From positions 18,138,535 through 18,202,534 of the forward strand of contig OX387608.1 in NCBI GenBank assembly GCA_947568835.1: a stretch of 64,000 bases of DNA, read 5' to 3'. The notes below the pieces were generated by a model. It was not told where the DNA came from and ran no database searches. It worked only from the letters and a program-made list of their open reading frames with translations. The translations under genes and the position numbers were made by a program. The DNA comes from Protonemura montana. Taxonomy: Eukaryota; Arthropoda; Insecta; Plecoptera; Nemouridae. Position 1 is the stretch's first letter; every line of letters begins with the position of its first letter. This document shows, one piece after another, positions 21,340 to 35,700 of the stretch.

Positions 21340-24300
21340 GAAGACGAAGACGAAGACGAAGACGAAGACGAATACGAGGACGAGGACGAAGACGAAGACG
21401 AAGACGAGGACGAAGACGAAGACGAAGACGAAGACGAATACGAGGACGAAGACGAAGACGAAGACGAAGACGAGGACGAAGACGAAGAAGAAGACGAGGA
21501 CGAGGACGCGGACGAAGACGAAGACGAAGACGAGGACGAGGACGCGGACGAAGACGAAGACGAGGACGAGGACGAAGACGAAGACGAAGACGAAGACAAA
21601 GACCGGAAGAAGACGAAGACGAAGATGAAGACGAGGACGAAGACGAAGACGAAGACGAAGACGAAGACGAAGACGAAGACGAGGACGAGGACGAAGACGA
21701 AGACGAAGACGAAGACGAAGACGAGGACGAAGACGAGGACGAAGACGAGGACGAAGACGAAGACGAAGACGAAGACCGGAAGAAGACGAAGACGAAGACG
21801 AAGACGAAGACGAAGACGAAGACGAAGACGAGGACGAGGACGAAGACGAAGACGAGGACGAAGACGAAGACGAAGACGAAGACGAGGACGAAGACGAAGA
21901 CGAAGACGAGGACGAAGACGAAGACGAAGACGAGGACGAAGACGAAGACGAAGGCGAAGACGAAGACGAGGACGAAGACGAAGACGAGGACGAAGACGAA
22001 GACGAGGACGAGGACGAAGACGAAGACGAAGACGAAGACAAAGACGATGACGAAGACGAAGACGAAGACGAGGACGAAGACGAAGACGAAGACGAAGACG
22101 AGGACGAAGACGAAGACGAAGACGAGGACGAAGACGAAGACGAAGACGAGGACGAGGACGAAGACGAAGACGAGGACGAAGACGAAGACGAAGACGAGGA
22201 CGAAGACGAAGACGAGGACGAAGACGAAGACGAAAACGAGGACGAAGACGAGGACGAAGACGAAGACGAGGACGAGGACGAAGACGAAGACGAAGACGAG
22301 GACGAAGACGAAGACGAAGACGAAGACGAGGACGAAGACGAGGACGAAGACGATGACGAAGACGAGGACGAAGACGAAGACGATGACGAAGACGAGGACG
22401 AAGACGAAGACGAAGACGAAGACGAGGACGAAGACGAAGACGAAGACGAAGACAAGGACGAAGACGAGGACGAAGATGAAGACGAAGACGAGGACGAAGA
22501 CGAGGACGAAGACGAAGACGAGGACGAAGACGAGGACGAAGACGAAGACCGAAAGAAGACGAAGACGAAGACGAAGACGAAGACGATGACGAGGACGAAG
22601 ACGAGGACGAGGACGAAGACGAGGACAAGGACGAAGACGAAGACGAAGACGAAGACCGGAAGAAGACGAAGACGAAGACGAAGACGAAGTCGAAGACGAG
22701 GACGAGGACGAGGACGAAGACGAAGACGAAGACGAGGACGAAGACGAAGACGAAGACGAAGACGAATACGAGGACGAAGACGAAGACGAAGACGAAGACG
22801 AGGACGAAGACGAAGACGAAGACGAAGACGAAGACGAAGGCGAAGACGAAGACGAGGACGAGGACGAAGACGAGGACGAAGACGAAGACCGAAAGAAGAC
22901 GAGGACGAAGACGAAGACGAAGACGAAGACGAAGACGAAGACGAATACGAGGACGAGGACGAAGACGAAGACGAAGACGAGGACGAAGACGAAGACGAAG
23001 ACGAAGACGAATACGAGGACGAAGACGAAGACGAAGACGAAGACGAGGACGAAGACGAAGAAGAAGACGAGGACGAGGACGCGGACGAAGACGAAGACGA
23101 AGACGAGGACGAGGACGCGGACGAAGACGAAGACGAGGACGAGGACGAAGACGAAGACGAAGACGAAGACAAAGACCGGAAGAAGACGAAGACGAAGATG
23201 AAGACGAGGACGAAGACGAAGACGAAGACGAAGACGAAGACGAAGACGAAGACGAGGACGAGGACGAAGACGAAGACGAAGACGAGGACGAAGACGAAGA
23301 CGAAGACGAGGACGAAGACGAGGACGAAGACGAAGACGAAGACGAAGACCGGAAGAAGACGAAGACGAAGACGAAGACGAAGACGAAGACGAAGACGAAG
23401 ACGAGGACGAGGACGAAGACGAAGACGAGGACGAAGACGAAGACGAAGACGAAGACGAGGACGAAGACGAAGACGAAGACGAGGACGAAGACGAAGACGA
23501 AGACGAGGACGAAGACGAGGACGAAGACGAAGACGAAGACGAAGACGAGGACGAAGACGAAGACGAAGACGAGGACGAAGACGAAGACGAAGACGAGGAC
23601 GAAGACGAAGACGAAGGCGAAGACGAAGACGAGGACGAAGACGAAGACGAGGACGAAGACGAAGACGAGGACGAGGACGAAGACGAAGACGAAGACGAAG
23701 ACGAAGACGATGACGAAGACGAAGACGAAGACGAGGACGAAGACGAAGACGAAGACGAAGACGAGGACGAAGACGAAGACGAAGACGAGGACGAAGACGA
23801 AGACGAAGACGAGGACGAGGACGAAGACGAAGACGAGGACGAAGACGAAGACGAAGACGAGGACGAAGACGAAGACGAGGACGAAGACGAAGACGAAAAC
23901 GAGGACGAAGACGAGGACGAGGACGAAGACGAAGACGAGGACGAAGACGAAGACGAGGACGAGGACGAAGACGAAGACGAAGACGAGGACGAAGACGAAG
24001 ACGAAGACGAAGACGAGGACGAAGACGAGGACGAAGACGAAGACGAAGACGAGGACGAAGACGAAGACGATGACGAAGACGAGGACGAAGACGAAGACGA
24101 AGACGAAGACGAGGACGAAGACGAAGACGAAGACGAAGACAAGGACGAAGACGAGGACGAAGATGAAGACGAAGACGAGGACGAAGACGAGGACGAAGAC
24201 GAAGACGAGGACGAAGACGAGGACGAAGACGAAGACCGAAAGAAGACGAAGACGAAGACGAAGACGAAGACGATGACGAGGACGAAGACGAGGACGAGGA

Positions 24301-24470
24301 CGAAGACGAGGACAAGGACGAAGACGAAGACGAAGACGAAGACCGGAAGAAGACGAAGACGAAGACGAAGACGAAGTCGAAGACGAGGACGAGGACGAGG
24401 ACGAAGACGAAGACGAAGACGAGGACGAAGACGAAGACGAAGACGAAGACGAATACGAGGACGAAGACGA
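21340..24470. repeat. about 1.6-kb higher-order repeat in the hexamer array
   Basis: GAATACGAGGACGAGG recurs at 21371 and 22944 (1573 bp). The GAAGATGAAGACGAGG segment beside an interruption recurs 1573 bp apart (21601 and 23174 anchors). The GATGACGAGGACGAAGACG module recurs at 22586 and 24273 (1687). GAGGACGCGGAC doublets occur in both copies. Edges are approximate. Confidence 0.7.
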
Positions 24471-27400
24471 AGACGAAGACGAAGACGAGGACGAAGACGA
24501 AGACGAAGACGAAGACGAAGACGAAGGCGAAGACGAAGACGAGGACGAGGACGAAAACGAAGACGAGGACGAGGACGAAGACGAAGACGAAGACGAAGAC
24601 CGGAAGAAGACGAAGACGAACACGAAGACGAGGACGAAGACGAAGACGAAGACGAAGACGAAGACGAAGACGAAGACGAGGACGAGGACGAAGACGAAGA
24701 CGAAGACGAAGACGAAGACGAGGACGAAGACGAGGACGAAGACGAGGACGCAGACGAAGACGAAGACGAAGACCGGAAGAAGACGAAGACGAAGACGAAG
24801 ACGAAGACGAAGACAAAGACGAGGACGAGGACGAAGACGAAGACGAAGACGAGGACGAAGACGAAGACGAGGACGAGGACGAAGACGAAGACGAAGACGA
24901 AGACGAGGACGAAGACGAAGACGAAGACGAAGACGAGGACGAAGACGAAGACGAAGACGAGGACGAGGACGAAGACGAAGACGAGGACGAAGACGAAGAC
25001 GAAGACGAAGACGAGGACGAAGACGAAGACGAGGACGAAGACGAAGACGAGGACGAAGACGAGGACGAAGACGAGGACGAGGACGAAGATGAAGACGAGG
25101 ACGAAGACGAGGACGAAGACGAAGACGAAGACGAAGACGAGGACGAAGACGAAGACGAAGACGAAGACGAGGACGAAGACGAAGACGAAGACGAAGACGA
25201 GGACGAAGACGAAGACGAAGACGAGGACGAAGACGAAGACGAAGACGAGGACGAAGGAAGACGAAGACGAGGACGAAGACGAGGACGAAGACGAAGACGA
25301 GGACGAAGACGAGGACGAAGACGAAGACCGAAAGAAGACGAAGACGAAGACGAAGACGAAGACGATGACGAGGACGAAGACGAGGACGAGGACGAAGACG
25401 AGGACAAGGACGAAGACGAAGACGAAGACCGGAAGAAGACGAAGACGAAGACGAAGACGAAGTCGAAGACGAGGACGAGGACGAGGACGAAGACGAAGAC
25501 GAAGACGAGGACGAAGACGAAGACGAAGACGAAGACGAATACGAGGACGAAGACGAAGACGAGGACGAAGACGAAGACGAAGACGAGGACGAGGACGCGG
25601 ACGAAGACGAAGACGAAGACGAGGACGAGGACGCGGACGAAGACGAAGACGAAGACGAGGACGAGGACGAAGACGAAGACGAAGACGAAGACGAAGACGA
25701 GGCCGAAGACGAAGACGAAGACGAAGACGAAGACGAGGACGAAGACGAAGACGAAGACGAAGACGAGGACGAAGACGAAGACGAAGACGAAGACGAAGAC
25801 GAGGACGAGGACGAGGACGAAGACGAAGACGAAGACGAAGACGATGACGAGGACGAAGACGAAGACGAGGACGAGGACGAGGACGAAGACGAAGACGATG
25901 ACCGGAAGAAGACGAAGACGAAGACGAGGACGAGGACGAAGACGAAGACGAGGACGAAGACGAAGACGAAGACGAAGACAATACGAAGACGAAGACGAAG
26001 ACCGGAAGAAGACGAAGACGAAGACGAGGACGAAGACGAAGACGAAGACGAGGACGAAGACGAAGACGAAGACGAAGACGAGGAAAAAGACGAAGACGAA
26101 GACGAAGACGAAGACGAGGACTAAGACGAAGACGAGGACGAAGACGAAGACGAGGACGAAGACGAGGACGAAGACGAAGACGAGGACAAAGACGAAGACG
26201 AAGACGAAGACGAGGACGAAGACGAGGACGAGGACGAAAACGAAGACGAAGACGAAGACGAGGACGAAGACGAAGACGAAGACGAGGACGAGGACGAAGA
26301 CGAAGACGAGGACGAAGACGAAGACGAAGACGAGGACGAGGACGAAGACGAAGACGAAGACGAGGACGAAGACGAAGACGAGGACGAAGACGAAGACGAG
26401 GACGAAGACGAAGACGAAGACGAGGACGAGGACGAGGACGAGGACGAAGACGAAGACGAGGACGAAGACGAAGACGAGGACGAGGACGAAGACGAAGACG
26501 AAGACGAAGACGAAGACGAGGACGAAGACGAAGACGAGGACGAAGACGAAGACGAGGACGAAGACGAGGACGAAGACGAAGACGAGGACGAAGATGAAGA
26601 CGAAGACGAGGACGAAGACGAGGACGAAGACGAAGACGAGGACGAAGACGAGGACGAAGACGAAGACCGAAAGAAGACGAAGACGAAGACGAAGACGAAG
26701 ACGATGACGAGGACGAAGACGAGGACGAGGACGAAGACGAGGACAAGGACGAAGACGAAGACGAAGACCGGAAGAAGACGAAGACGAAGACGAAGACGAA
26801 GTCGAAGACGAGGACGAGGACGAGGACGAAGACGAAGACGAAGACGAGGACGAAGACGAAGACGAAGACGAAGACGAGGACGAAGACGAAGACGAAGACG
26901 AAGATGAAGACGAGGACGAGGACGAAGACGAAGACGATGACGAAGACGAAGACGATGACGAGGACGAAGACGAAGACGAGGACGAGGACGAGGACGAAGA
27001 CGAAGACGAAGACGAAGACCGGAAGAAGACGAAGACGAAGACGAAGACGAGGACGAGGACGAAGACGAAGACGAGGACGAAGACGAAGACGAAGACGAAG
27101 ACGAAGACCGGAAGAAGACGAAGACGAAGACCGGAAGAAGACGAGGACGAAGACGAAGACGAGGACGAAGACGAAGACGAAGACGAGGACGAAGACGAAG
27201 ACGAAGACGAGGACGAAGACGAAGACGAAGACGAGGACGAAGACGAAGACGAAGACGAGGACGAAGACGAGGACGAGGACGAAGACGAGGACGAAGACGA
27301 GGACGAAGACGAAGACGAGGACGAAGACGAAGACGAAGACGAAGACGAGGACGAAGACGAGGACGAAGACGAAGACGAAGATGAAGACGAAGACGAAGAC

Positions 27401-30391
27401 GAAGAAGACGAAGACGAAGACAAGGACGAAGACGAGGACGAAGACGAAGACCGGAAGAAGACGAAGACGAAGGCGAAGACGAAGACGAAGACGAGGACGA
27501 AGACGAAGACGAAGACGAGGACGAGGAGGAGGACGAGGACTAAGACGAAGACGAGGACGAAGACGAAGACCGAAAGAAGACGAAGACGAAGACAAAGACG
27601 ATGACGAGGACGAGGACGAAGACGCGGACGAAGACGAGGACGAGGACGAAGACGAAGACGAAGACGAGGACGAAGACGAAGACGAAGACGAAGACGAGGA
27701 CGAGGACGAAGACGAAGACGAGGACGAAGACGAAGACGAAGACGAAGACGAGGACGAAGACGAAGACGAAGACGAAGACGAGGACGAAGACGAAGACGAG
27801 GACGAAGACGAAGACGAAGACGAGGACGAAGACGAAGACGAAGACGAAGACGAAGACGAGGACGAAGACGAAGACGAAGACGAAGACGAGGACGAAGACG
27901 AAGACGAGGACGAAGACGAAGACGAAGACTAAGACGAAGACGAGGACGAAGACGAAGACGAAGACGAGGACGAAGACGAAGACGAGGACGAAGACGAAGA
28001 CGAAGACGAGGACGAGGACGAAGACGAAGACGATGACGAAGACGAAGACGAAGACGAGGACGAAGACGAGGACGAGGACGAAGACGAGGACGAAGACGAG
28101 GACGAGGACGAAGACGAGGACGAAGACGAAGACGAAGACGAGGACGAAGACGAAGACGAAGACGAAGACGAAGACTAAGACGAAGACGAGGACGAAGACG
28201 AAGACGAAGACGAGGACGAAGACGAAGACGAAGACGAAGACGAAGACGAAGAAGACGAAGACGAAGACGAAGACAAGGACGAAGACGAGGACGAAGACGA
28301 AGACCGGAAGAAGACGAAGACGAAGACGAAGACGAAGACGAGGACGAGGACAAAGACGAAGACGAAGACGAAGACGAAGACGAAGACGAAGACGAAGACG
28401 AGGACGAAGACGAGGACGAAGACGAAGAGGAAGACGAAGACCGGAAGAAGACGAAGACGAAGACGAAGACGAAGACGAAGACGAAGACGAAGACGAGGAC
28501 GAGGACGAAGACGAAGACGAAGACGAAGACGAAGACGAAGACGAGGACGAGGACAAAGACGAAGACGAAGACGAAGACGAGGACGAAGACGAAGACGAAG
28601 ACGAGGACAAAGACGAGGACGAGGACGAAGACGAGGACGAAGACGAAGACGAGGACGAAGACGAAGACGAAGACGAAGACGAGGACGAAGACGAAGACGA
28701 GGACAAAGACGAGGACAAAGACGAAGACGAAGACGAGGACGAGGACGAAGACGAAGACGAGGACGAAGACGAAGACGAGGACGAGGACGAAGACGAAGAC
28801 GAAGACGAGGACGAAGACAAAGACGAAGACGAAGACGAGGACGAAGACGAAGACGAAGACGAGGACGAAGACGAAGACGAAGACGAGGACGAAGACGAAG
28901 ACGAAGACGAGGACGAAGACGAAGACGAAGACGAAGACGAGGACGAAGACGAAGACGAAGACGAGGACGATGACGAGGACGAAGATGAAGACGAAGACGA
29001 GGACGAAGACGAGGACGAAGACGAAGACGAGGACGAAGACGAGGACGAAGACGAAGACCGAAAGAAGACGTAGACGAAGACGAAGACGATGACGAGGACG
29101 AAGACGAAGACGAGGACAAGGACGAAGACGAAGACGAAGACCGGAAGAAGACGAAGACGAAGACGAAGTCGAAGACGAGGACGAGGACGAAGACGAAGAC
29201 GAAGACGAAGACCGGAAGAAGACGAAGACGAAGACGAAGACGAAGTCGAAGACGAAGACGAAGACGAGGACGAAGACGAAGACGAAGACGAAGACGAGGA
29301 CGAAGACGAAGACGAAGACGAAGACGAAGACGAGGACGAAGACGAAGACGAAGACGAGGACGAAGACGAAGACGAGGACGAGGACGAGGACGAAGACGAT
29401 GACGAAGACGAGGACGAGGACGAAGACGAAGACGAAGACGAAGACGAAGACGAAGACGAAGACGAGGACGAAGACGAAGACGAAGACGAGGACGAAGACG
29501 AAGACGAAGACGAGGACGAGGACGAAGACGAAGACGAGGACGAAGACGAAGACCGAAAGAAGACGGAGACGAAGACGAAGACGAAGACGATGACGAGGAC
29601 GAAGACGAAGACGAGGACGAGGACGAGGACGAAGATGAAGACGAAGACGAAGACTGGAAGAAGACGAAGACGAAGACGAAGACGAGGACGAGGACGAAGA
29701 CGAAGACGAGGACAAAGACGAAGACGGAGACGAAGACGAAGACCGGAAGAAGACGAAGACGAAGACGAAGACGAAGACGAGGACGAAGACGAAGACGAAG
29801 ACGAAGACGAGGACGAAGACGAAGACGAAGACGAAGACGAAGACGAGGACGAAGACGAAGACGAGGACGAAGACGAAGACGAGGACGAAGACGAAAGACG
29901 AAGACGAAGACGAGGACAAAGACGAAGACGAAGACGAAGACGAAGACGAGGACGAGGACGAAGACGAAGACGAAGACGAGGACGAAGACGAAGACGAAGA
30001 CGAAGACGAAGACGAGGACGAAGACGAAGACGAAGTTGAGGACGAAGACGAGGACGAGGACGAAGACGAAGACGAGGACGAAGACGAAGACGAGGACGAG
30101 GACGAAGACGAAGACGAAGACGAGGACGAAGACGAAGACGAAGACGAAGACGAAGACGAGGACGAAGACGAAGACGAGGACGAAGACGAAGACGAAGACG
30201 AAGACGAGGACGAAGACGAAGACGAAGACGAGGACGAAGACGAGGACGAAGACGAGGAGGAAGACGAAGATGAGGACGAAGATGAAGACGAAGACGAGGA
30301 CGAAGACGAGGACGAAGACGAAGACGAGGACGAAGACGAGGACGAAGACGAAGACCGAAAGAAGACGAAGACGAAGACGAAGACGAAGACG

Positions 30392-32730
30392 ATGACGAGG
30401 ACGAAGACGAGGACGAGGACGAAGACGAGGACAAGGACGAAGACGAAGACGAAGACCGGAAGAAGACGAAGACGAAGACGAAGACGAAGTCGAAGACGAG
30501 GACGAGGACGAGGACGAAGACGAAGACGAAGACGAAGACGAGGACGAAGACGAAGACGAAGACGAAGACGAAGACGAGGACGAAGACGAAGACGAAGACG
30601 AGGACGAAGACGAAGACGAAGACGAGGACGAGGACGAAGACGAAGACGAAGACGAGGACGAGGACGCGGACGAAGACGAAGACGAAGACGAGGACGAGGA
30701 CGAAGACGAAGACGAAGACGAAGACGAAGACGAAGACGAAGACGAAGACGAAGACGAAGACGAAGACGATGACGAGGACGAAGGCGAAGACGAAGACGAA
30801 GATGAAGACGAGGACGAGGACGAAGACGAAGACGAAGACGAAGACGAGCTCGAGGACGAGGACGAAGACGAAGACGAAGACGAAGACGAAGACGAGGACG
30901 AAGACGAAGACGAAGACGAAGACGAAGACGAAGACGAAGACGAAGACCGGAAGAAGACGAAGACGAAGACGAAGACGAGGACGAGGACGAAGACGAAGAC
31001 GAGGACGAAGACGAAGACGAAGACGAAGACGAAGACCGGAAGAAGACGAAGACGAGGACGAAGACGAGGACGAAGACGAAGACGAAGACGAAGACCGGAA
31101 GAAGACGAAGACGAAGATGAAGACGAGGACGAAGACGAAGACGATGACGAAGACGAAGACGATGACGAAGACGAAGACGAGCTCGAGGACGAGGACGAAG
31201 ACGAAGACGAGGACGAAGACGAGGACGAGGACGAAGACAAAGACGAGGACGAAGACGAAGACGAGGACGAGGACGAAGACGAAGACGAAGACGAGGACGA
31301 AGACGAAGACGAAGACGAAGACGAAGACGAGGACGAAGACGAAGACGAGGACGAAGACGAAGACGAAGACGAAGACGAAGACGAGGACGAAGACGAAGAC
31401 GAAGACGAGGACGAAGACGAGGAGGAAGACGAAGATGAGGACGAAGATGAAGACGAAGACGAGGACGAAGACGAGGACGAAGACGAAGACGAGGACGAAG
31501 ACGAGGACGAAGACGAAGACCGAAAGAAGACGAAGACGAAGACGAAGACGAAGACGATGACGAGGACGAAGACGAGGACGAGGACGAAGACGAGGACAAG
31601 GACGAAGACGAAGACGAAGACCGGAAGAAGACGAAGACGAAGACGAAGACGAAGTCGAAGACGAGGACGAGGACGAGGACGAAGACGAAGACGAAGACGA
31701 AGACGAGGACGAAGACGAAGACGAAGACGAAGACAAAGACGAGGACGAAGACGAAGACGAAGACGAGGACGAAGACGAAGACGAAGACGAGGACGAGGAC
31801 GAAGACGAAGACGAAGACGTGGACGAGGACGCGGACGAAGACGAAGACGAAGACGAGGACGAGGACGAAGACGAAGACGAAGACGAAGACGAAGACGAGG
31901 CCGAAGACGAAGACGAAGACGAAGACGAGGACGAGGACGAAGACGAAGACGAAGACGATGACGAGGACGAAGGCGAAGACGAAGACGAAGATGAAGACGA
32001 GGACGAGGACGAAGACGAAGACGATGACGAAGACGAAGACGATGACGAGGACGAAGACGAAGACGAGCTCGAGGACGAGGACGAAGACGAAGACGAAGAC
32101 GAAGACGAAGACGAAGACGAGGACGAAGACGAAGACGAAGACGAAGACGAAGACGAAGACGAAGACGAAGACGAAGACCGGAAGAAGACGAAGACGAAGA
32201 CGAAGACGAGGACGAAGACGAAGACGAGGACGAAGACGAAGACGAAGACGAAGACGAAGACCGGAAGAAGACGAAGACGAGGACGAAGACGAGGACGAAG
32301 ACGAAGACGAAGACGAAGACCGGAAGAAGACGAAGACGAAGACGAAGACGAAGACGAAGACGAGGACGAGGACGAAGACGAAGACGAAGACGAAGACGAA
32401 GACGAAGACGAGGACGAGGACAAAGACGAAGACGAAGACGAAGACGAGGACGAAGACGAAGACGAAGACGAAGACGAGGACAAAGACGAGGACGAAGACG
32501 AAGACGAGGACGAGGACGAAGACGAAGACGAGGACGAAGACGAAGACGAAGACGAAGACGAGGACCGGAAGAAGACGAAGACGAAGACGAAGACGAGGAC
32601 GAGGACGAAGACGAAGACGAGGACGAAGACGAAGACGAAGACGAAGACGAAGACGAAGACCGGAAGAAGACGAAGACGAGGACGAAGACGAGGACGAAGA
32701 CGAAGACGAAGACGAAGACCAGAAGAAGAC
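30392..32730. repeat. about 1.17-kb higher-order repeat in the hexamer array
   Basis: The module beginning ATGACGAGGACGAAGACG occurs at 30392 and 31557 (1165 bp). The next landmark, ATGACGAGGACGAAGGCG, occurs at 30769 and 31958 (1189 bp). A rare GAGCTC variant is present in both copies. The 24-bp length difference is four hexamers. Confidence 0.7.
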
Positions 32731-35700
32731 GAAGACGAAGACGAAGACGAAGACGAAGACGAAGACGAAGACGAGGACGAGGACGAAGACGAAGACGAAG
32801 ACGAAGACGAAGACGAAGACGAGGACGAGGACAAAGACGAAGACGAAGACGAGGACGAAGACGAAGACGAAGACGAAGACGAGGACAAAGACGAAGACGA
32901 AGACGAAGACGAGGCCGAAGACGAAGACGAAGACGAAGACGAGGACAAAGACGAAGACGAAGACGAGGACAAAGACGAAGACGAAGACGAAGACGAAGAC
33001 GAGGACGAGGACGAAGACGAAGACGAAGACGAAGACGAGGACGAAGACGAAGACGAAGACGAAGACGAAGACGAGGACGAAGACGAAGACGAAGTTGAGG
33101 ACGAAGACGAAGACGAAGACGAGGACGAGGACGAAGACGAGGACGAAGACGAAGACGAAGACGAGGACGAAGACGAAGACGAAGACGAAGACGAGGACGA
33201 AGACGAAGACGAAGACGAGGACGAAGACGAAGACCGGAAGAAAACGAAGACGAAGACCGGAAGAAGACGAGGACGAAGACGAAGACGAAGACGAGGACGA
33301 AGACGAAGACGAGGACGAAGACGATGACGAGGACGAAGACGAAGACGAGGACGAGGACGAGGATGAAGACGAAGACGAAGACCGGAAGAAGACGAAGACG
33401 AAGACGAAGACGAAGACGAGGACGAGGATGAAGATGAAGACGAGGACGAAGACGAAGACGAAGACGAAGACCGGAAGAAGACGAAGACGAAGACGAAGAC
33501 GAAGACGAAGACGAAGACGAAGAAGAAGACGAAGACGAGGACGAGGACGAGGACGAAGACGAAGACGAGGACGAGGACAAAGACGAAGACGAGGACGAAG
33601 ACGAAAGACGAAGACGAAGACGAGGACGAAGACGAGGACGAGGACGAAGACGAAGACGAAGACGAAGACAATACGAAGACGGAGACGATGACGAGGACGA
33701 AGACGAAGACGGAGACGGAGACGAAGACGAAGACGAAGACGAAGACGAGGACGAGGACGAGGAGGAAGACGAGGACGAAGACGAAGACGAGGACGAAGAC
33801 GAAGACGAAGACGAAGACGAGGACGAAGACGAAGACGAAGACGAAGACGAGGACGAAGACGAAGACGAAGACGAAGACGAAGGCGAAGAAGACGAAGACG
33901 AAGACAAGGACGAAGACGAGGACGAAGACGAAGACCGGAAGAAGACGAAGACGAAGACGAAGACGAAGACGAAGACGAAGACGAGGACGAGGACGAAGAC
34001 GAAGACGAAGACGAGGACGAGGACGAGGACGAAGACGAAGACGAGGACGAAGACGAAGACCGAAAGAAGACGAAGACGAAGACGAAGACGATGACGAGGA
34101 CGAAGACGAAGACGAAGACGAAGACGAGGACGAGGACGAAGACGAAGGCGAAGACGAAGACGAGGACGAAGACGAAGGCGAAGACGAAGACGAGGACGAG
34201 GACGAGGACGAAGACGAAGACGAAGACGAGGACGAGGACGAGGACGAGGACGAAGACGAAGACGAGGACGAAGACGAAGACGAAGACGAAGACGAAGACG
34301 AAGACGAAGGCGAGGACGAGGACGAGGACGAAGACGAAGACGAGGACGAGGACGAAGACGAAGACGAAGACGAGGACGAGGACGAAGACGAAGACGAAGA
34401 CGAAGACGAAGACGAAGACGAAGACGAGGCCGAAGACGAAGACGAAGACGAAGACGAAGACGAGGACGAAGACGAAGACGAAGACGAGGACGAAGACGAA
34501 GACGAAGACGAAGATGAAGACGAGGACGAGGACGAAGACGAAGACGAAGACGATGACGAAGACGAAGACGATGACGAGGACGAAGACGAAGACGAGGACG
34601 AGGAAGAGGACGAAGACGAAGACGAAGACCGGAAGAAGACGAAGACGAAGACGAAGACGAGGACGAGGACGAAGACGAAGACGAGGACGAAGACGAAGAC
34701 GAAGACGAAGACCGGAAGAAGACGAAGACGAAGACCGGAAGAAGACGAAGACGAGGACGAAGACGAAGACGAAGACGAGGACAAAGACGAAGACAAAGAC
34801 GAGGACGAAGACGAAGACGAAGACGAGGACGAAGACGAAGACGAAGACGAGGACGAAGACGAGGACGAGGACGAAGACGAGGACGAAGACGAGGACGAAG
34901 ACGAAGACGAGGAAGAAGACGAAGACGAAGACGAAGACGAGGACGAAGACGAGGACGAAGACGAAGATGAAGAGGAAGACGAAGACGAAGAAGACGAAGA
35001 CGAAGACGAAGACAAGGACGAAGGCGAAGACGAAGACGAAGACGAGGACGAGGACGAAGACGAAGACGAAGACGAGGACGAGGAGGAGGACGAGGACGAA
35101 GACGAAGACGAAGACGAAGACCGGAAGAAGACGAAGACGAAGACGAAGACGAAGACGAAGACGAGGACGAAGACGAAGACGAGGACGAAGACGAAAGACA
35201 AAGACGAAGACGAGGACGAAGACGAAGACGAGGACGAGGACGAAGACGAAGACGAAGACGAAGACAATACGAAGACGGAGACGATGACGAGGACGAAGAC
35301 GAAGACGGAGACGGAGACGAAGACGAAGACGAAGACGAAGACGAGGACGAGGACGAGGAGGAAGACGAGGACGAAGACGAAGACGAGGACGAAGACGAAG
35401 ACGAAGACGAAGACGAGGACGAAGACGAAGACGAAGACGAAGACGAAGACGAGGACGAAGACGAAGACGAAGACGAAGACGAAGGCGAAGAAGACGAAGA
35501 CGAAGACAAGGACGAAGACGAGGACGAAGACGAAGACCGGAAGAAGACGAAGACGAAGACGAAGACGAAGACGAAGACGAAGACGAGGACGAGGACGAAG
35601 ACGAAGACGAAGACGAGGACGAGGACGAAGACGAAGACGAAGACGAAGACGAGGACGAAGACGAGGACGAAGACGAGGACAAAGACGAAGACGAAGACGA